The position numbers were made by a program, and so were the translations under genes. The notes beneath the pieces were generated by a model. That model saw only the letters and a program-made list of their open reading frames with translations. It did not search any database and had not been told where the DNA came from. DNA of 64,000 bases from Phytopseudomonas dryadis (lineage in GTDB: Bacteria; Pseudomonadota; Gammaproteobacteria; Pseudomonadales; Pseudomonadaceae), in NCBI RefSeq assembly GCF_004327355.1, contig NZ_QJUM01000004.1, positions 62,001 to 126,000 of the forward strand, read 5' to 3'. This document shows, one piece after another, positions 1-10,200 of the stretch; position 1 is the stretch's first letter, and every line of letters starts with the position of its first letter.

Positions 1-708
1 GTAGCGGCTCTCGTCAGCCGACAGGGTGGTCTTGCCGGTGCCGGAGAGACCGAAGAACAGGGTCACGTCGCCTTCTTCGCCGATGTTGGCGGCGCAGTGC
101 ATCGGCAGCACGTCGACGGCCGGCAGCAGGAAGTTCTGCACGCTGAACATGGCCTTCTTCATTTCACCGGCGTAACGCATACCGGCGATCAGTACCTTGC
201 GCTGGGCGAAATTGATGATCACGCAGCCGTCGGAGTTGGTGCCGTCGCGCTCGGGCACGCACTCGAAGTTGGCCACGTTGAGCACTTGCCACTCATCCTT
301 GGCGGATGGGTTGTACGGGGTCGGGTCGATGAACAGCTGGCGGCCGAAGAGGTTCTGCCAGGCCGTGGCGGTGGTCATCCTGACCGGCAGGTAGTGGGCC
401 TCGGCGGAACCTACATGGACATGGGAGACGAAGCTGTCCTGGGCATCGGAGAACGCCTGTACGCGGTCCCACAGGGCATCGAACTTGTCGGCCGGGAACT
501 TGCGGTTGATCGGGCCCCAGCCGATGTCGGCCGAGGTGCTCGGCTCGTCGACGATGAACCGATCGACCGGCGAACGCCCGGTACGGTGGCCGGTGCGTAC
601 GACCAGGGCACCGTTGGACGCCAGTTCGCCCTCACCGCGACGGAGGGCCTCTTCGACCAGTTGGGCGGTGCTGATGTCGGTGTACACGGCGTTGGTGGCT
701 TGCGTCAT
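1..708 (-). CDS. pckA: phosphoenolpyruvate carboxykinase (ATP), N-terminal 236 residues, cut by window edge
   Basis: The minus-strand frame starts at the ATG at 708-706 and runs off the left end of the window. It begins [12 protein letters not shown], contains [14 protein letters not shown] near residue 40, and near the edge the kinase-1a P-loop [14 protein letters not shown]. These are hallmarks of the ATP-dependent PEP carboxykinase family, which converts oxaloacetate and ATP to PEP, CO2 and ADP in gluconeogenesis. A full protein of this family is about 510-540 residues, so roughly half is present. It lies next to hslO and hslR, the same neighbourhood as in enterobacteria and P. aeruginosa. 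A GGGGA stretch sits ten bases before the ATG. Identification is firm; only the truncation limits it. Confidence 0.96.
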   Translation of the reverse strand, partial: MTQATNAVYTDISTAQLVEEALRRGEGELASNGALVVRTGHRTGRSPVDRFIVDEPSTSADIGWGPINRKFPADKFDALWDRVQAFSDAQDSFVSHVHVGSAEAHYLPVRMTTATAWQNLFGRQLFIDPTPYNPSAKDEWQVLNVANFECVPERDGTNSDGCVIINFAQRKVLIAGMRYAGEMKKAMFSVQNFLLPAVDVLPMHCAANIGEEGDVTLFFGLSGTGKTTLSADESRY

Positions 709-865
709 GTGAGTCCCCGTCGGCCAGATGGCCGAGTCTTCCAAACGTTTTGTAGTGATGCCCTGGCACCGCTACAGCTAAAAAAGTGCGTCGGATTATG
801 CCAGAAAAGCAGGCTACGGGTGCAGCCTCTAATCAGAACAATCTAGCGCGGTCCAGTGGTGCCCC

Positions 866-1753
866 TCAGTGACGGGTGTCAGAGGGCTCGTGACTGCCTC
901 CACCGGCGAACAGCTGGGCGACGTCGGCGGCATCGAACGCATAGCGCTCGTTGCAGAACTGGCAGTCGATTTCCACACGGCCGTGATGCTCGTCGAGCAG
1001 TTGCTCGGCATCGGCCCGCCCTAAACTGACCAGCGCTTTGGCAGAGCGTTCACGGGAGCAGCTGCAACGGAAGCGCAAAGGACGCGGTTCGAACAGACGC
1101 AAGGGCTCCTCGTGGTACAGCCGGTGCAACAGGGTTTCGTTGTCCAGGGCCAGCAATTCCTCATTCTGCAAGGTGTTGGCCAGGGTCGCCAGATGCTGCC
1201 AACTGGCGGCACGTTCCTCGTCATCTTTCAGACGATCGGCAGGCAATTGCTGCAACAGCAACCCTCGGGCGCGGCGCCCGTCGGCACACAACCAGAAGCG
1301 TGTGGCCAATTGCTCGGAGGTGGCGAAATAGTTGCTCAGGCACTCGGCCAGGCTATCGCCATCCAGCGCAACCAGGCCCTGGTAGCGCTGCCCCTGCCGG
1401 GGGTCGACGGTCATGGCCAGCACACCCTCGGGCATCAACTGGGCCAGGCCGGCGTCATCGCCGATGCGCTCGGCAGCGTAACGGGCGATGCCGCGCACCT
1501 CGCCGTCGCTGGAGCACTCGACCATCAGCAGGGGAACCGCCCCGTCCGAACGCACCTGCAGCACCAGCAGGCCGTCGAACTTCAGCGTGCCCACCAGCAG
1601 CGACGCGGCGGCCAGCAATTCGCCGAGCAGTTGTGCGACCGGCTGCGGATAGTCATGCTTGGCCAGTACCTGCTGGTAGCTAGCGGACAGCCCGACCAAT
1701 TCACCGCGCACATCGGTGTCATCGAACAGGAAACGCTGGGTATGGTCGGACAT
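866..1753 (-). CDS. hslO: Hsp33 redox-regulated molecular chaperone
   Basis: The 295-residue protein starts [20 protein letters not shown], the typical Hsp33 N-terminus. It ends with the redox zinc centre CxC ([10 protein letters not shown], about residues 231-240) and CxxC (CQFCNERY, about residues 264-271). In the reduced state the four cysteines hold zinc. Oxidation and heat unfold this switch and expose the holdase surface that binds unfolding cytosolic proteins. An in-frame upstream ATG at 1828 would add 25 residues unlike the family, so the start at 1753 is preferred. Length matches known Hsp33 proteins (about 290-300). hslR (Hsp15) is nearby at 3525-3929, but here two other genes separate the heat-shock pair. 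Function is secure by motif. Confidence 0.95.
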   Translation of the reverse strand: MSDHTQRFLFDDTDVRGELVGLSASYQQVLAKHDYPQPVAQLLGELLAAASLLVGTLKFDGLLVLQVRSDGAVPLLMVECSSDGEVRGIARYAAERIGDDAGLAQLMPEGVLAMTVDPRQGQRYQGLVALDGDSLAECLSNYFATSEQLATRFWLCADGRRARGLLLQQLPADRLKDDEERAASWQHLATLANTLQNEELLALDNETLLHRLYHEEPLRLFEPRPLRFRCSCSRERSAKALVSLGRADAEQLLDEHHGRVEIDCQFCNERYAFDAADVAQLFAGGGSHEPSDTRH

Positions 1754-1878
1754 GCCGGGCTCGCAGAAAATAGGCGGGGAAACCGCGAATAATAGAGGAA
1801 AAGCCTCGGTCGACCAAGGATCGGGCATCCTCGCCCCCCGCGCGCAACGGGGTAATCCGCAGACTGGAGGAAGACACG

Positions 1879-2349
1879 ATGCTCACTGCGCTATTCTGCT
1901 TCATCGCCGGTGTGCTGGCGGCCCCGCTGGGCGGCCTGCTGCAACTGAGCGTACTGGCGTTATTCTCCGGGGTCCTGGCGGATCACCAGAGCCTGACGGC
2001 CGCGCAACGACACTGGCGCAGCACCTGGTTGCGGCTCATGGCCATCGGCTTCTCCCTGGGCCTGTTCTACGTGGCCATGTTGATCGCCGACAATGTCCCC
2101 ATCCCCCTGGTCGATTTCGCCAGCGGCGCGGCCGGCATCGCCCTGGCGTTCCTCCTGTTCCGCTGGCTGATCCGCCAGCAGGAAAATTCGCCCATGGCCA
2201 GCACTTCGGCCGACGCGCTGGGCAGCGCCAGCTTCATCCACCTGTCCAGCCACGCCGGTACCCATGACGGCTACAGCGATTGCACGGCGGACAGCGGCTC
2301 CAGTTGCGATGGCGGCGGAGGCGATGGTGGCGGGGGCGGCGGCGACTGA
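1879..2349 (+). CDS. small inner-membrane protein with Gly/Asp-rich C-terminal tail, function unknown
   Basis: The 156-residue protein is preceded by GGAGGAAGA (about 1865-1873), a strong ribosome binding site, ahead of the ATG at 1879. Residues 1-30 form a hydrophobic helix ([19 protein letters not shown]), and a second and third membrane segment lie at about residues 55-95. After a short polar stretch the tail becomes Gly/Asp/Cys-rich (residues about 132-156, ending [16 protein letters not shown]). I do not recognise a named family. A gene at this position beside hslO and pckA is also present in other pseudomonads as far as I remember. The tail resembles low-complexity acidic-glycine ends seen in some membrane proteins, but no function can be read from it. 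Coding is well supported by the RBS and high-GC third positions. Confidence 0.8.
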   Translation: MLTALFCFIAGVLAAPLGGLLQLSVLALFSGVLADHQSLTAAQRHWRSTWLRLMAIGFSLGLFYVAMLIADNVPIPLVDFASGAAGIALAFLLFRWLIRQQENSPMASTSADALGSASFIHLSSHAGTHDGYSDCTADSGSSCDGGGGDGGGGGGD

Positions 2350-2465
2350 AGGGCAATCGCGGGGCAAGCTGAACGGCGGCTGAACGAACCGCCCATCGTC
2401 AACCGACGGCGACGGCGGATCGCTAGAATTGCGCACCCGAAAACGTCCCGTTCGAAGCCGCCATC

Positions 2466-3260
2466 ATGTCCAGCGCTGTTCTCGATAACCACTGGCGCCC
2501 ACGCGCCCTGCTCATCAGCCATATGATCGTCGGACTGCTGCTCGCCAGCTGGCTGTGGCAACCGACCCGACAACTGTGGAATCACTTCGACCTGTGGCTG
2601 TTCCACCTGCTCAACGACCCAGTGCATGCCGTCGGCCTGTGGGCCCATCTCTGGGCCATCGGCAGCATGCGCCCGGTGGATGCCGGCGTGGGCCTGGCGA
2701 TGCTGGCGATCATGCTTCGGGGCGGCCTGGTGCTCCCGGCGGCCCAGGTGCGCACGGGGCTGTATGCCTTCCTGGTCGCCCTGACCGTGATGCTGCTGAT
2801 GCGCGTGCTGTTCGCCGACCTGGTGGAGTACATGGACTGGCAGCACGCCAGTCCTTCACTGGTGGTGGAAGGCAGTGCGCGGCTCACCGAGCTGTTCCCG
2901 GCCTGGGAGGAACGCTGGGACCTGAAGGATAGCGCCAGCCGCAGTTTCCCTGGCGATCATGCTTCGGTGCTGCTGATCTGGGCGATGTTCTGCAGCTTCT
3001 TCGCCAGCGGCTGGCGCCTGGCGCTGGTGTGGGGAGTGGCGGTCATCGGCATGCTGCCACGCCTGGTCGCCGGCGCCCACTGGGGGGCCGACGCCCTGGT
3101 CGGCGGCGTGCTGCTGAGCGTGCTGGGCCTGGCCTGGAGCTGCTACACGCCATTGGCCCACCGCGCCAGCGGCGCCATCGAACGCCTGACCGCCCCACTG
3201 ATGCGGCGCCTGGCCGGACTGCCGCTGCTGGGTCGCCTGAGCGTTATCAGCGGGCGCTGA
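2466..3260 (+). CDS. PAP2-superfamily membrane phosphatase, LpxT-like
   Basis: The 264-residue protein has about six hydrophobic segments. Its PAP2 signature is KDSASRSFPGDHASVLL (about residues 156-172) followed by PRLVAGAHWGADALVGG (about 197-213). The middle motif reads FPGDH rather than the usual PSGH. That variant, plus the preceding KD-S-R and the HASP motif near residue 126, matches my memory of E. coli LpxT (YeiU). LpxT transfers phosphate from undecaprenyl pyrophosphate to lipid A 1-phosphate on the periplasmic face. A similar lipid A phosphotransferase or undecaprenyl-pyrophosphate phosphatase role is inferred. The conserved His of both motifs is present. The gene sits between an unknown membrane gene and convergent hslR. 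Confidence 0.83.
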   Translation: MSSAVLDNHWRPRALLISHMIVGLLLASWLWQPTRQLWNHFDLWLFHLLNDPVHAVGLWAHLWAIGSMRPVDAGVGLAMLAIMLRGGLVLPAAQVRTGLYAFLVALTVMLLMRVLFADLVEYMDWQHASPSLVVEGSARLTELFPAWEERWDLKDSASRSFPGDHASVLLIWAMFCSFFASGWRLALVWGVAVIGMLPRLVAGAHWGADALVGGVLLSVLGLAWSCYTPLAHRASGAIERLTAPLMRRLAGLPLLGRLSVISGR

Positions 3261-3437
3261 GAGGCGCCTGCGGTTACCCGGCCGCCAGAGGGCTCACGGA
3301 CAGGAGCGTCGCCCCCGGCGCGATAATGATGGCCGCGTCACGGCCACCATTCGCGGCGAGGTCGCAGCGCCTACACAAGCATGACCCTCTTCTGCACTTA
3401 CCGCTGAATCCCGTGCAGGGCGCCGTACCTCACAGGC

Positions 3438-3497
3438 CGTAGCCCGGGTCGAGCGTAGCGATACCCGGGTGTCGCTACGCTCGACCCGAACTACAGG
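3438..3497. repeat. intergenic inverted repeat, GTAGCCCGGGTCGAGCG family
   Basis: The 264-base space between the PAP2 gene and convergent hslR holds an imperfect palindrome. The left arm is GTAGCCCGGGTCGAGCGTAG and the right arm is GTCGCTACGCTCGACCCG followed by AACTAC. It can fold into a long hairpin and may end transcription from both sides. A second copy with the same arms lies at 13584-13660 upstream of tex, so it is a dispersed repeat family. Confidence 0.75.
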
Positions 3498-3524
3498 AAC
3501 AAGAGGTTTGGCGCGAGCAGGCGC

Positions 3525-3929
3525 TCAGTCGTTCGCCCCGCCGCGCAGGAAGTGCAACTGCCGCCGCTGCTTCTTGGTCGGGCGCCCGTCGGTCTGCACC
3601 CCCAGGGCACCGGACTTGCGCTGCTCGGCGGCCAGTTCGCGGCGCACGATGCTCTCGCCGGTCTCGGCATACAGCGCCTGGGCCTCCGGCGCGCCACGCC
3701 GAACCGCCGACAATGCCTGAACCACCACGGTACGCTCGTCGAAACCGCTGCGGATCACGTATTCCTCACCCACGCGCGGTTCCTTGCCCGGCTTGCAGCG
3801 CTCGCCCCGGCAATGCACCTTGCCGCCTTCTATCGCCGCCTTGGCCAGCGCTCGCGTCTTGTAGAACCGCGCGGCCCATAGCCACTTGTCCAAGCGAATC
3901 TTGTCATCGGAATCCTGCCTTGCCACCAT
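3525..3929 (-). CDS. hslR: ribosome-associated heat-shock protein Hsp15 (S4 domain)
   Basis: The 134-residue protein begins MVARQDSDDKIRLDKWLWAA, with the S4 RNA-binding motif (IRLDKWLWAARFYKTR, residues 10-25) characteristic of Hsp15. It has a basic C-terminus (RPTKKQRRQLHFLRG). In E. coli Hsp15 binds stalled 50S subunits that still carry peptidyl-tRNA and helps recycle them. The start at 3929 is preferred over the upstream in-frame ATG at 3971, since GGGTGA precedes it and the length then agrees with the family (about 133). It converges with the PAP2 gene and is divergent from rimA, with about 100 bases between the two starts. Confidence 0.95.
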   Translation of the reverse strand: MVARQDSDDKIRLDKWLWAARFYKTRALAKAAIEGGKVHCRGERCKPGKEPRVGEEYVIRSGFDERTVVVQALSAVRRGAPEAQALYAETGESIVRRELAAEQRKSGALGVQTDGRPTKKQRRQLHFLRGGAND

Positions 3930-4034
3930 CGCTTCACCCGTTGCTTCATTGCCCACACAATTCACTGCCACATCAGCCTGTCCGTATTGTCACAGGGACA
4001 CAAGCCTGATGTGCAATCGCTACCCGGAGCCGCA

Positions 4035-4826
4035 GTGACCCACTTTCCCAGCGACCTCACCCATCCCGAAAAATGTCGCGGCTGCCAGAATAGCCAGGCG
4101 CTGGACTTCGACTTCACCTTCGCCTTTCAACCCATCGTGGATATCCGCGAGCGGCAGGTCTTCGCCCATGAGGCCCTGGTACGCGGCCCCGCGGGCGAGA
4201 GCGCACTGTCCGTGCTCGAGCGTGTCAACGATCACAACCGCTATCGCTTCGACCAACGCTGCCGCACCCAGGCCATCGCCGAGGCGATGCAACTGGGCCT
4301 GGATACCCATCTGTCGATCAATTTCCTGCCCAATGCCGTCTACCGCCCGGAGCTGTGCATCCGCAGCACCCTGGAGGCCGCCCGGCAACACGGTTTTCCG
4401 TTGCACAAACTGATCTTCGAGACCATCGAGAGCGACCACATGGAAAACAGCCGGCACCTGACGAACATCCTGCGCCAGTACCGCGAGTTCGGTTTCAAGA
4501 CGGCGATCGACGATTTCGGCGCCGGGCACTCGGGGCTCACCCTGCTGGCCGGTTTTCAGCCCGACCTGATCAAGCTGGACATGGCCCTGATCCGCGGGAT
4601 CGATCAGGACAAGGCTCGCCAGGCCATCGTTCGCGGCATCGTCGGCATCTGCGCCGACCTCGGCGTGACGGTGATCGCGGAAGGTATCGAGACCGCCGCG
4701 GAACGGGATTTCCTCGCCGACAGCGGGATCGAACTGATGCAAGGCTACTGGTTCGCCAGGCCACGATTCCAGGGCTTGCCGGCCATTGCCGAAGCGGCCT
4801 GGCCGGCAGCGAATCCAGCGTGCTGA
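4035..4826 (+). CDS. rimA: EAL-domain cyclic-di-GMP phosphodiesterase RimA
   Basis: This single-domain EAL protein keeps every catalytic signature: HEALVRG (EAL), NFLPNAVY, the Glu in FETIESDH, IDDFGAGHSGL (DDFG), KLDMALIRG, AEGIET and QGYWFARP. It should hydrolyse c-di-GMP to pGpG. It is immediately upstream of rimB and rimK; in P. fluorescens this trio is RimABK, where RimA and c-di-GMP modulate RimK activity. The N-terminus has a short Cys pair (CRGC). I chose the GTG at 4035, because CGGAG lies five bases upstream; in-frame alternatives are TTG at 3987 and GTG at 4011, neither with a good ribosome site. Predicted length is 263 residues. Confidence 0.9.
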   Translation: MTHFPSDLTHPEKCRGCQNSQALDFDFTFAFQPIVDIRERQVFAHEALVRGPAGESALSVLERVNDHNRYRFDQRCRTQAIAEAMQLGLDTHLSINFLPNAVYRPELCIRSTLEAARQHGFPLHKLIFETIESDHMENSRHLTNILRQYREFGFKTAIDDFGAGHSGLTLLAGFQPDLIKLDMALIRGIDQDKARQAIVRGIVGICADLGVTVIAEGIETAAERDFLADSGIELMQGYWFARPRFQGLPAIAEAAWPAANPAC

Positions 4827-4901
4827 CGGGCTCGCATCGCCCGGGATTTTCAGTACCATGAGCGCCACACAGCCTGACCTCAGCAGCCACGGAAGCCTTT
4901 C

Positions 4902-5369
4902 TTGAAGACATTCGACCACCTCAGCGTGATCGGCCTGCGTGAATGGGTCAACCTGCCCGACCTGGGCATCATCGGCCTGCGCGCCAAGATCGATACCGGG
5001 GCCAGCACGTCCAGCCTGCATGCCAGCGATATCCAGACTTTCGAGCGCGATGGCGAGCAGTGGGTGCGCTTCACCGCCTACATCGGCACCCAGGTACAAC
5101 GCCGGCACCGCTGCGAAGCCCGTCTGGTGACGGTCAAGAGCATCAAGAGCTCCAACGGCCTGGCGCAAAGCCGCTACGTCATACGTACCAGCCTGGTGCT
5201 GGGCGACCGGCTGTGGCCGGTGGAATTCACCCTGGCCAGCCGCAAGACCATGCGCTATCGCATGCTGCTCGGTTCCAAGGCGCTGATCGACGGCCAACTG
5301 GTGGTCAATCCCGCGCTCGCCTATGTTCAGGACAAACCCACGCTTACCGACCTTAGCGGTGCCCAATGA
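4902..5369 (+). CDS. rimB: retropepsin-like aspartic protease RimB (ATP-dependent zinc protease family)
   Basis: The 155-residue protein has the aspartic-protease signature [12 protein letters not shown] at about residues 30-41 and a conserved basic middle (RRHRCEARL). This is the family formerly called DUF785/ATP-dependent zinc protease. In Pseudomonas RimB works with RimK on ribosomal protein S6: RimK adds C-terminal glutamates and RimB is the proteolytic partner. The start is TTG at 4902, with GGAAG seven bases upstream. The stop overlaps the rimK start by four bases (5366-5369), so the two are translationally coupled. Role is inferred from family and operon context; the Asp-Thr-Gly is visible. 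Confidence 0.9.
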   Translation: MKTFDHLSVIGLREWVNLPDLGIIGLRAKIDTGASTSSLHASDIQTFERDGEQWVRFTAYIGTQVQRRHRCEARLVTVKSIKSSNGLAQSRYVIRTSLVLGDRLWPVEFTLASRKTMRYRMLLGSKALIDGQLVVNPALAYVQDKPTLTDLSGAQ

Positions 5370-6271
5370 AAATCGCTGTGCTGTCGCGCAACCCGCGCCT
5401 GTATTCCACCCGCCGCCTGGTCGAAGCCGGGCAGCAGCGCGGCCATGAAGTGGTGGTGATCGACACCCTGCGCGCGTACATGAACATCGCCAGCCACAAG
5501 CCGCAGATCCACTACCGCGGGCGCCCGCTGGAGGGCTTCGACGCGGTGATCCCGCGCATCGGCGCCTCGGTGACCTTCTATGGCTGCGCGGTGCTGCGCC
5601 AGTTCGAGATGATGGGCGTGGTGCCGCTCAACGAATCGGTGGCCATCGCCCGCTCGCGGGACAAGCTGCGTTCGCTGCAGCTGCTGTCGCGGCGTGGCGT
5701 GGGCCTGCCGGTGACCGGTTTCGCCCACTCGCCGGACGACATCCCCGACCTGATCCAGATGGTCAACGGCGCGCCGCTGGTGATCAAGGTGCTGGAGGGC
5801 ACCCAGGGCATCGGCGTGGTGCTGTGCGAAACGGAAAAGGCCGCCGAATCGGTGATCGAGGCCTTCATGGGCCTCAAGCAGAACATCATGGTGCAGGAGT
5901 ACATCAAGGAAGCCGGCGGCGCCGACATCCGCTGCTTCGTGGTCGGCGACAAGGTGATCGCGGCGATGAAGCGCCAGGCCAAGCCCGGCGAATTCCGCTC
6001 CAACCTGCACCGCGGCGGTACCGCCAGCCTGATCAAGATCACCCCGGAAGAGCGCATGACCGCCATTCGCGCGGCCAAGGTCATGGGCCTGTCGGTGGCC
6101 GGCGTCGACATCCTGCGCTCCAACCATGGCCCGCTGGTGATGGAAGTGAACTCCTCGCCCGGCCTGGAAGGCATCGAGGTGACCACCGGCAAGGATGTCG
6201 CCGGGATGATCATCCAGTACCTGGAAAAGAACGGCGGCCCGCATCTGACCCGCACCAAGGGCAAGGGATGA
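5366..6271 (+). CDS. rimK: ribosomal protein S6 modification enzyme RimK (ATP-grasp glutamate ligase)
   Basis: At 301 residues the protein has the standard RimK length. It begins [18 protein letters not shown] and contains the ATP-grasp elements: [15 protein letters not shown] (about 140-155), the nucleotide-contact stretch [19 protein letters not shown] (about 178-196), and the Mg-binding [12 protein letters not shown] (about 257-268). RimK adds glutamate residues to the C-terminus of ribosomal protein S6 (RpsF), changing translation of specific mRNAs and so motility, virulence and attachment in pseudomonads. The start overlaps rimB, and the stop overlaps the next gene as ATGA, giving a tight rimABK-ldcA run. 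Confidence 0.96.
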   Translation: MKIAVLSRNPRLYSTRRLVEAGQQRGHEVVVIDTLRAYMNIASHKPQIHYRGRPLEGFDAVIPRIGASVTFYGCAVLRQFEMMGVVPLNESVAIARSRDKLRSLQLLSRRGVGLPVTGFAHSPDDIPDLIQMVNGAPLVIKVLEGTQGIGVVLCETEKAAESVIEAFMGLKQNIMVQEYIKEAGGADIRCFVVGDKVIAAMKRQAKPGEFRSNLHRGGTASLIKITPEERMTAIRAAKVMGLSVAGVDILRSNHGPLVMEVNSSPGLEGIEVTTGKDVAGMIIQYLEKNGGPHLTRTKGKG

Positions 6272-7164
6272 GCCAGCCATTCGCAGGGCGCCTGGCCCTG
6301 ATCGCGCCGGCGGCGGCCATCGCCGAGGATGTGCTCGAAGCGACCCTGGCGCAGCTCGAGGTGCTGGGCATCGACTATCACCTGGGCGCCCATGTCCGGG
6401 CCCGCCATCGCTACCTGGCCGGCACGCCGGCACAGCGGCTTGCCGACCTGCACCAGGCCTTCGGCCTGGCGGATATCGAGGCGGTGTGGTGCCTGCGCGG
6501 AGGCTATGGCTGCGCGCACCTGCTGCCCGGCATCGACTGGGCGCTGCTGCGACGCGCCAGTGCCCGGCCGCTGATCGGTTTTTCCGACCTGTCGATCCTG
6601 CTCGCCGCCTTCCAGCGGCATGGCCTGCCGGCGATCCACGGGCCGGTGGCCACGGCCCTGGGTCGGCAGCCCCTGTCTGCGCCAACGGGCCAGCGCGAAC
6701 GCCTGGCTTCGCTACAGGCGCTATGGCAGTTGCTGCAGGGCCACGGCCGGCCGTTGCCGGTGCGGCATATCGCCGGGCCGACCCGGCCGGTCGACGGCCC
6801 CCTGGTCGGCGGCAACCTCACCGCCCTGGCCAGCGCCTGCGGCACCCTGGGCCAGTTGCAGCTGCCGGACAACGCCATCCTCATCCTCGAGGATGTCGGC
6901 GAGCCCTACTACCGGCTCGAGCGCAGCTTCTGGCAGTTGTTCGAAAGCTTCGGCGAGCGTCGCCCGGCAGCGGTATGCCTGGGCAGCTTCAGCGATTGCC
7001 CACGGCGCGGCGTCCAGCACAGCATCGAGGCGATCATCGGCGAATACCTGGCGCCGTTCGCCATCCCGCTGTACGGCGACCTGCCCAGCGGCCACGGCGA
7101 CGCCAACCTCGCCTGGCCCTATGGCCACCCGGCGCGACTGCGGGGCAGCACGCTGGACTGGTGA
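6268..7164 (+). CDS. ldcA: LD-carboxypeptidase (muramoyltetrapeptide carboxypeptidase, S66 family)
   Basis: The 298-residue protein carries the S66 signatures. [16 protein letters not shown] (about residues 75-90) and [10 protein letters not shown] (about 103-112, nucleophile Ser in GFSD) are present, as are the catalytic Glu in [13 protein letters not shown] and the late His in [12 protein letters not shown]. The enzyme removes the terminal D-Ala from murein tetrapeptides in the cytoplasm during cell-wall recycling. Its ATG at 6268 overlaps the rimK TGA, indicating coupling. It converges with the large GGDEF-EAL gene downstream, with about 40 bases between stops. The name ldcA is by homology. 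Confidence 0.93.
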   Translation: MSQPFAGRLALIAPAAAIAEDVLEATLAQLEVLGIDYHLGAHVRARHRYLAGTPAQRLADLHQAFGLADIEAVWCLRGGYGCAHLLPGIDWALLRRASARPLIGFSDLSILLAAFQRHGLPAIHGPVATALGRQPLSAPTGQRERLASLQALWQLLQGHGRPLPVRHIAGPTRPVDGPLVGGNLTALASACGTLGQLQLPDNAILILEDVGEPYYRLERSFWQLFESFGERRPAAVCLGSFSDCPRRGVQHSIEAIIGEYLAPFAIPLYGDLPSGHGDANLAWPYGHPARLRGSTLDW

Positions 7165-7205
7165 GCGAGCCGCCGCGGCACCGGTTCGGCCTGGCCGCTC
7201 TCCTG

Positions 7206-10200
7206 CTACGCGGGAACCCTCGACCCGGGTGTCTCCAGCCAGGCCAGGAACGCCGCCTCCGGCATCGGCTGGCCGAGCAGATAACCCTGCCCCAGGGCAC
7301 AGCCCAGGGCATTGAGGCGGTCGAACTGGGCCTGTGTCTCGATGCCTTCGGCGACACACTCCAGCCCCAGGTTGCGGGCGATCACCAGGATGGTCTCGAC
7401 CAGCATGGCACCGCTGCTGTCTTCGCCGCCGCCGAGATCCTGGGTGAAACTGCGATCGATCTTCAGGCGATCCAGCGGCAGGCGCTTGAGGTAGGTCAGC
7501 GACGAGTAGCCGGTGCCGAAATCGTCGATGGCGAAGCGCACGCCCAGCGCCTTGAGCGCCTGCATGTTGGCGATGCACTGCTCGACGTCCTCGAGCAGCA
7601 CGCCCTCGGTGATCTCCAGTTCCAGCGCCGCCGCCGGCACCCGATGGCGCTCCAGGCAGCCGCGCACGCGTTCCACGCAAATCCGGCTGCGCAGCTCGCG
7701 CGGGCTCAGGTTGACGGCGAGCACCAGATGCGGCCGCAGCGGCAGCCAGCGGCCCAGTGTGGCGCATGCCTGCTCCAGCACCCAGTTGCCGATGTCCTGG
7801 ATCAGGCCGGTCTCCTCGGCCAGCGGGATGAACTGCCCCGGCAGGATTTCACCACGGTCGGGATGGACCCAGCGCAACAGCACTTCGGCGCCGATGATCC
7901 GCCCCCCGTCGAGCTGCAGTTGCGGCTGGAACGCCAGGTGCAACTGGCCGCGCTGGATCGCCTGGCGCAGTTCGCCCTGCAACTGCAGGCGCTGATCGAT
8001 GGCCGCCTGCATCTGCGGCGCGAAGAAATGCAGCGCGTTACGGCCCGCGTGCTTGGCCCGGTACATGGCGGTGTCGGCCTGCTTCAGCACATCGGCCGCG
8101 ACCTGTTCGCCGAATGGGTGCAAGGCGATGCCGATGCTGGCGCTGATGACCAGTTCATGGCCATCGACCTGACAGGAGGCCTCGAGGTTCTTGAGCAATT
8201 TCTCCGCCATCAGCGCCGCCTGCTCGGCGGCGAGTTCGGGGTTGGCATCCAGCGCCTCGAGCAGCACCACGAACTCGTCGCCGCCCATGCGCGCCAGGGT
8301 GTCTTCGGCGCGCAGCGCGGCGGCCAGGCGGTGGGTGACCTCGCGCAGCAGGTTGTCGCCCACCAGATGCCCCAGGCTGTCGTTGACCGTCTTGAAGTGA
8401 TCCAGATCGATGAACAGCAACGCGCCCAGCGTGCCTTCGCGCAGCTCGCGATCCATGGCGTGCTGCAAGCGGTCGAGCAGCAGACGACGATTGGGCAGCC
8501 CGGTCAATTCATCGCTGTAGGCCAGCCGCTCGATTTCGCGCTGGTAACGCTGGCGTTCGGAAATATCGGAAATGCTGCAGCGAATCATCGCCGGCTCGCC
8601 GGGCATGCGCACCAGGCGTACCTCGCAGGGGAACTGCCGGCCGCTGCTGTCGCGGTGCATCCATTCGAACACCGGCGCGGCGCCCTGCAGAGCGCTCTCC
8701 ACGTAGGCCTTGCCGGCCAGGGCCGACGGCTGGCCGTCGGGCTGGCGCAAGGGGCTCAGCTCGAAGGGCTTGCGGCTGAGCATGTCTTCGCGGCGGCAAC
8801 GGAACAGGCGCAAGGCGTTCTCGTTGAAATCGACCATGCCGCCATCCTCGGTGAACAGCATGATGGCTTCCGGGGCATGCTCGACGATGGTGCGGTAGCG
8901 CGCCTCGGCCTCGAAGCGCGCGCTGATGTCTTCGACCAGCAGCAGGAACATGCCGACCCGGCCACTGCGCTTGCGCACCGCGCGCAGGTTGACCCGGGTA
9001 TGCACCTGCGAGCCATCGGCGCGCAGGAAACGCTTGTCGCACTCATAGCCCTCGCGCTTACCGTCGAGCACCTCGTCGAGCAGTTGCCGCTCGGCCTCGA
9101 GGTCCTCGGCGACACTGATGCTCTCCCAACTGCAGCGCTGCAACTGTTCGCGACTGCGGCCGAGGATGCTGCACAGCTTGAGGTTGACCTCCTCCCAGGC
9201 GAATTCCGGACTGGTCAGCGCCATGCCGATCAGCGGGGCTTCGAAGAACAGCCGCAGGCGGTCATCGCGCTCGCGCAACTGCTGCTCGGTGCGGCGCCGC
9301 GCGCTGATGTCCTGAACGGCGCCATAGACCCGTACCAGAGCATCGCCATCATGCTCGCTGACGCCACGGATACGTACCCAGCGCGTCCTGCCCTTGCCGG
9401 TGGTCATGCGCACTTCGATGTCGAATTGTTCGCCACCGTTGCGCATCCGCTGCTGCGTCTCGCGCGCCAGCATCCGGCCGGCCGAATCGAAATGCCCGAT
9501 CGCCTGCTCGAAGTCCGGCGCGCCGCCATTGGCATCCAGTTCGAAGATGCTGAAACAGCCGGCGCTCCAGTACATGCTCATGTCGTTGAGGTTGATCATC
9601 CAGCCGCCCAGATCGGCGATATTCTCGGTCTGGCTGAACAGGTAGCTCTGCTGCAGCAACTCCTCGCGCTGGCGGGCGACCTCGCCGGCCAGTTGCTCGC
9701 GGGCGCTGACATCCTGCTGCAGCGCGATGAAATGGCTGAGCCCCTGGTCGTCGTGCATCGGCGCGAGGATCACCTCGTTCCAGAACGACTGACCATCCTG
9801 GCGCTGGTTGCACAGCACCACATGAGTGCCGGTGCCCCGGCGGATGGCGGCATCCAGCTGACGCATTTCATGAGGGCGCTGCGCGTCATCGAGCAGCGCA
9901 CGCAAGTTCTTGCCCAGGCTCTGCTGGGCACTGTAGCCGGTGATGCGTTCGAAGGCGGGGTTGCAGTAGATCAGCGGCAGCTCGGCCTGGCGCGCATCGG
10001 CGATGACCACCCCCAGCGGGCTGGCCTCCAGCGCCAGCCTGGCCAGTGCCAGTTGCTGCTGCATCAGCGCACTGCTGCGCAGGGCCAGGCGCAGGTCGCT
10101 CAGGCTGCGTCCGACCAGCAGGGTCGCCAGGGTCAGCAGCAAGACGCTGAAGTGCAGCTCCAGACGCTGCGGTTCCAGCCAGCCGGCGCTGGCGCCCAGG

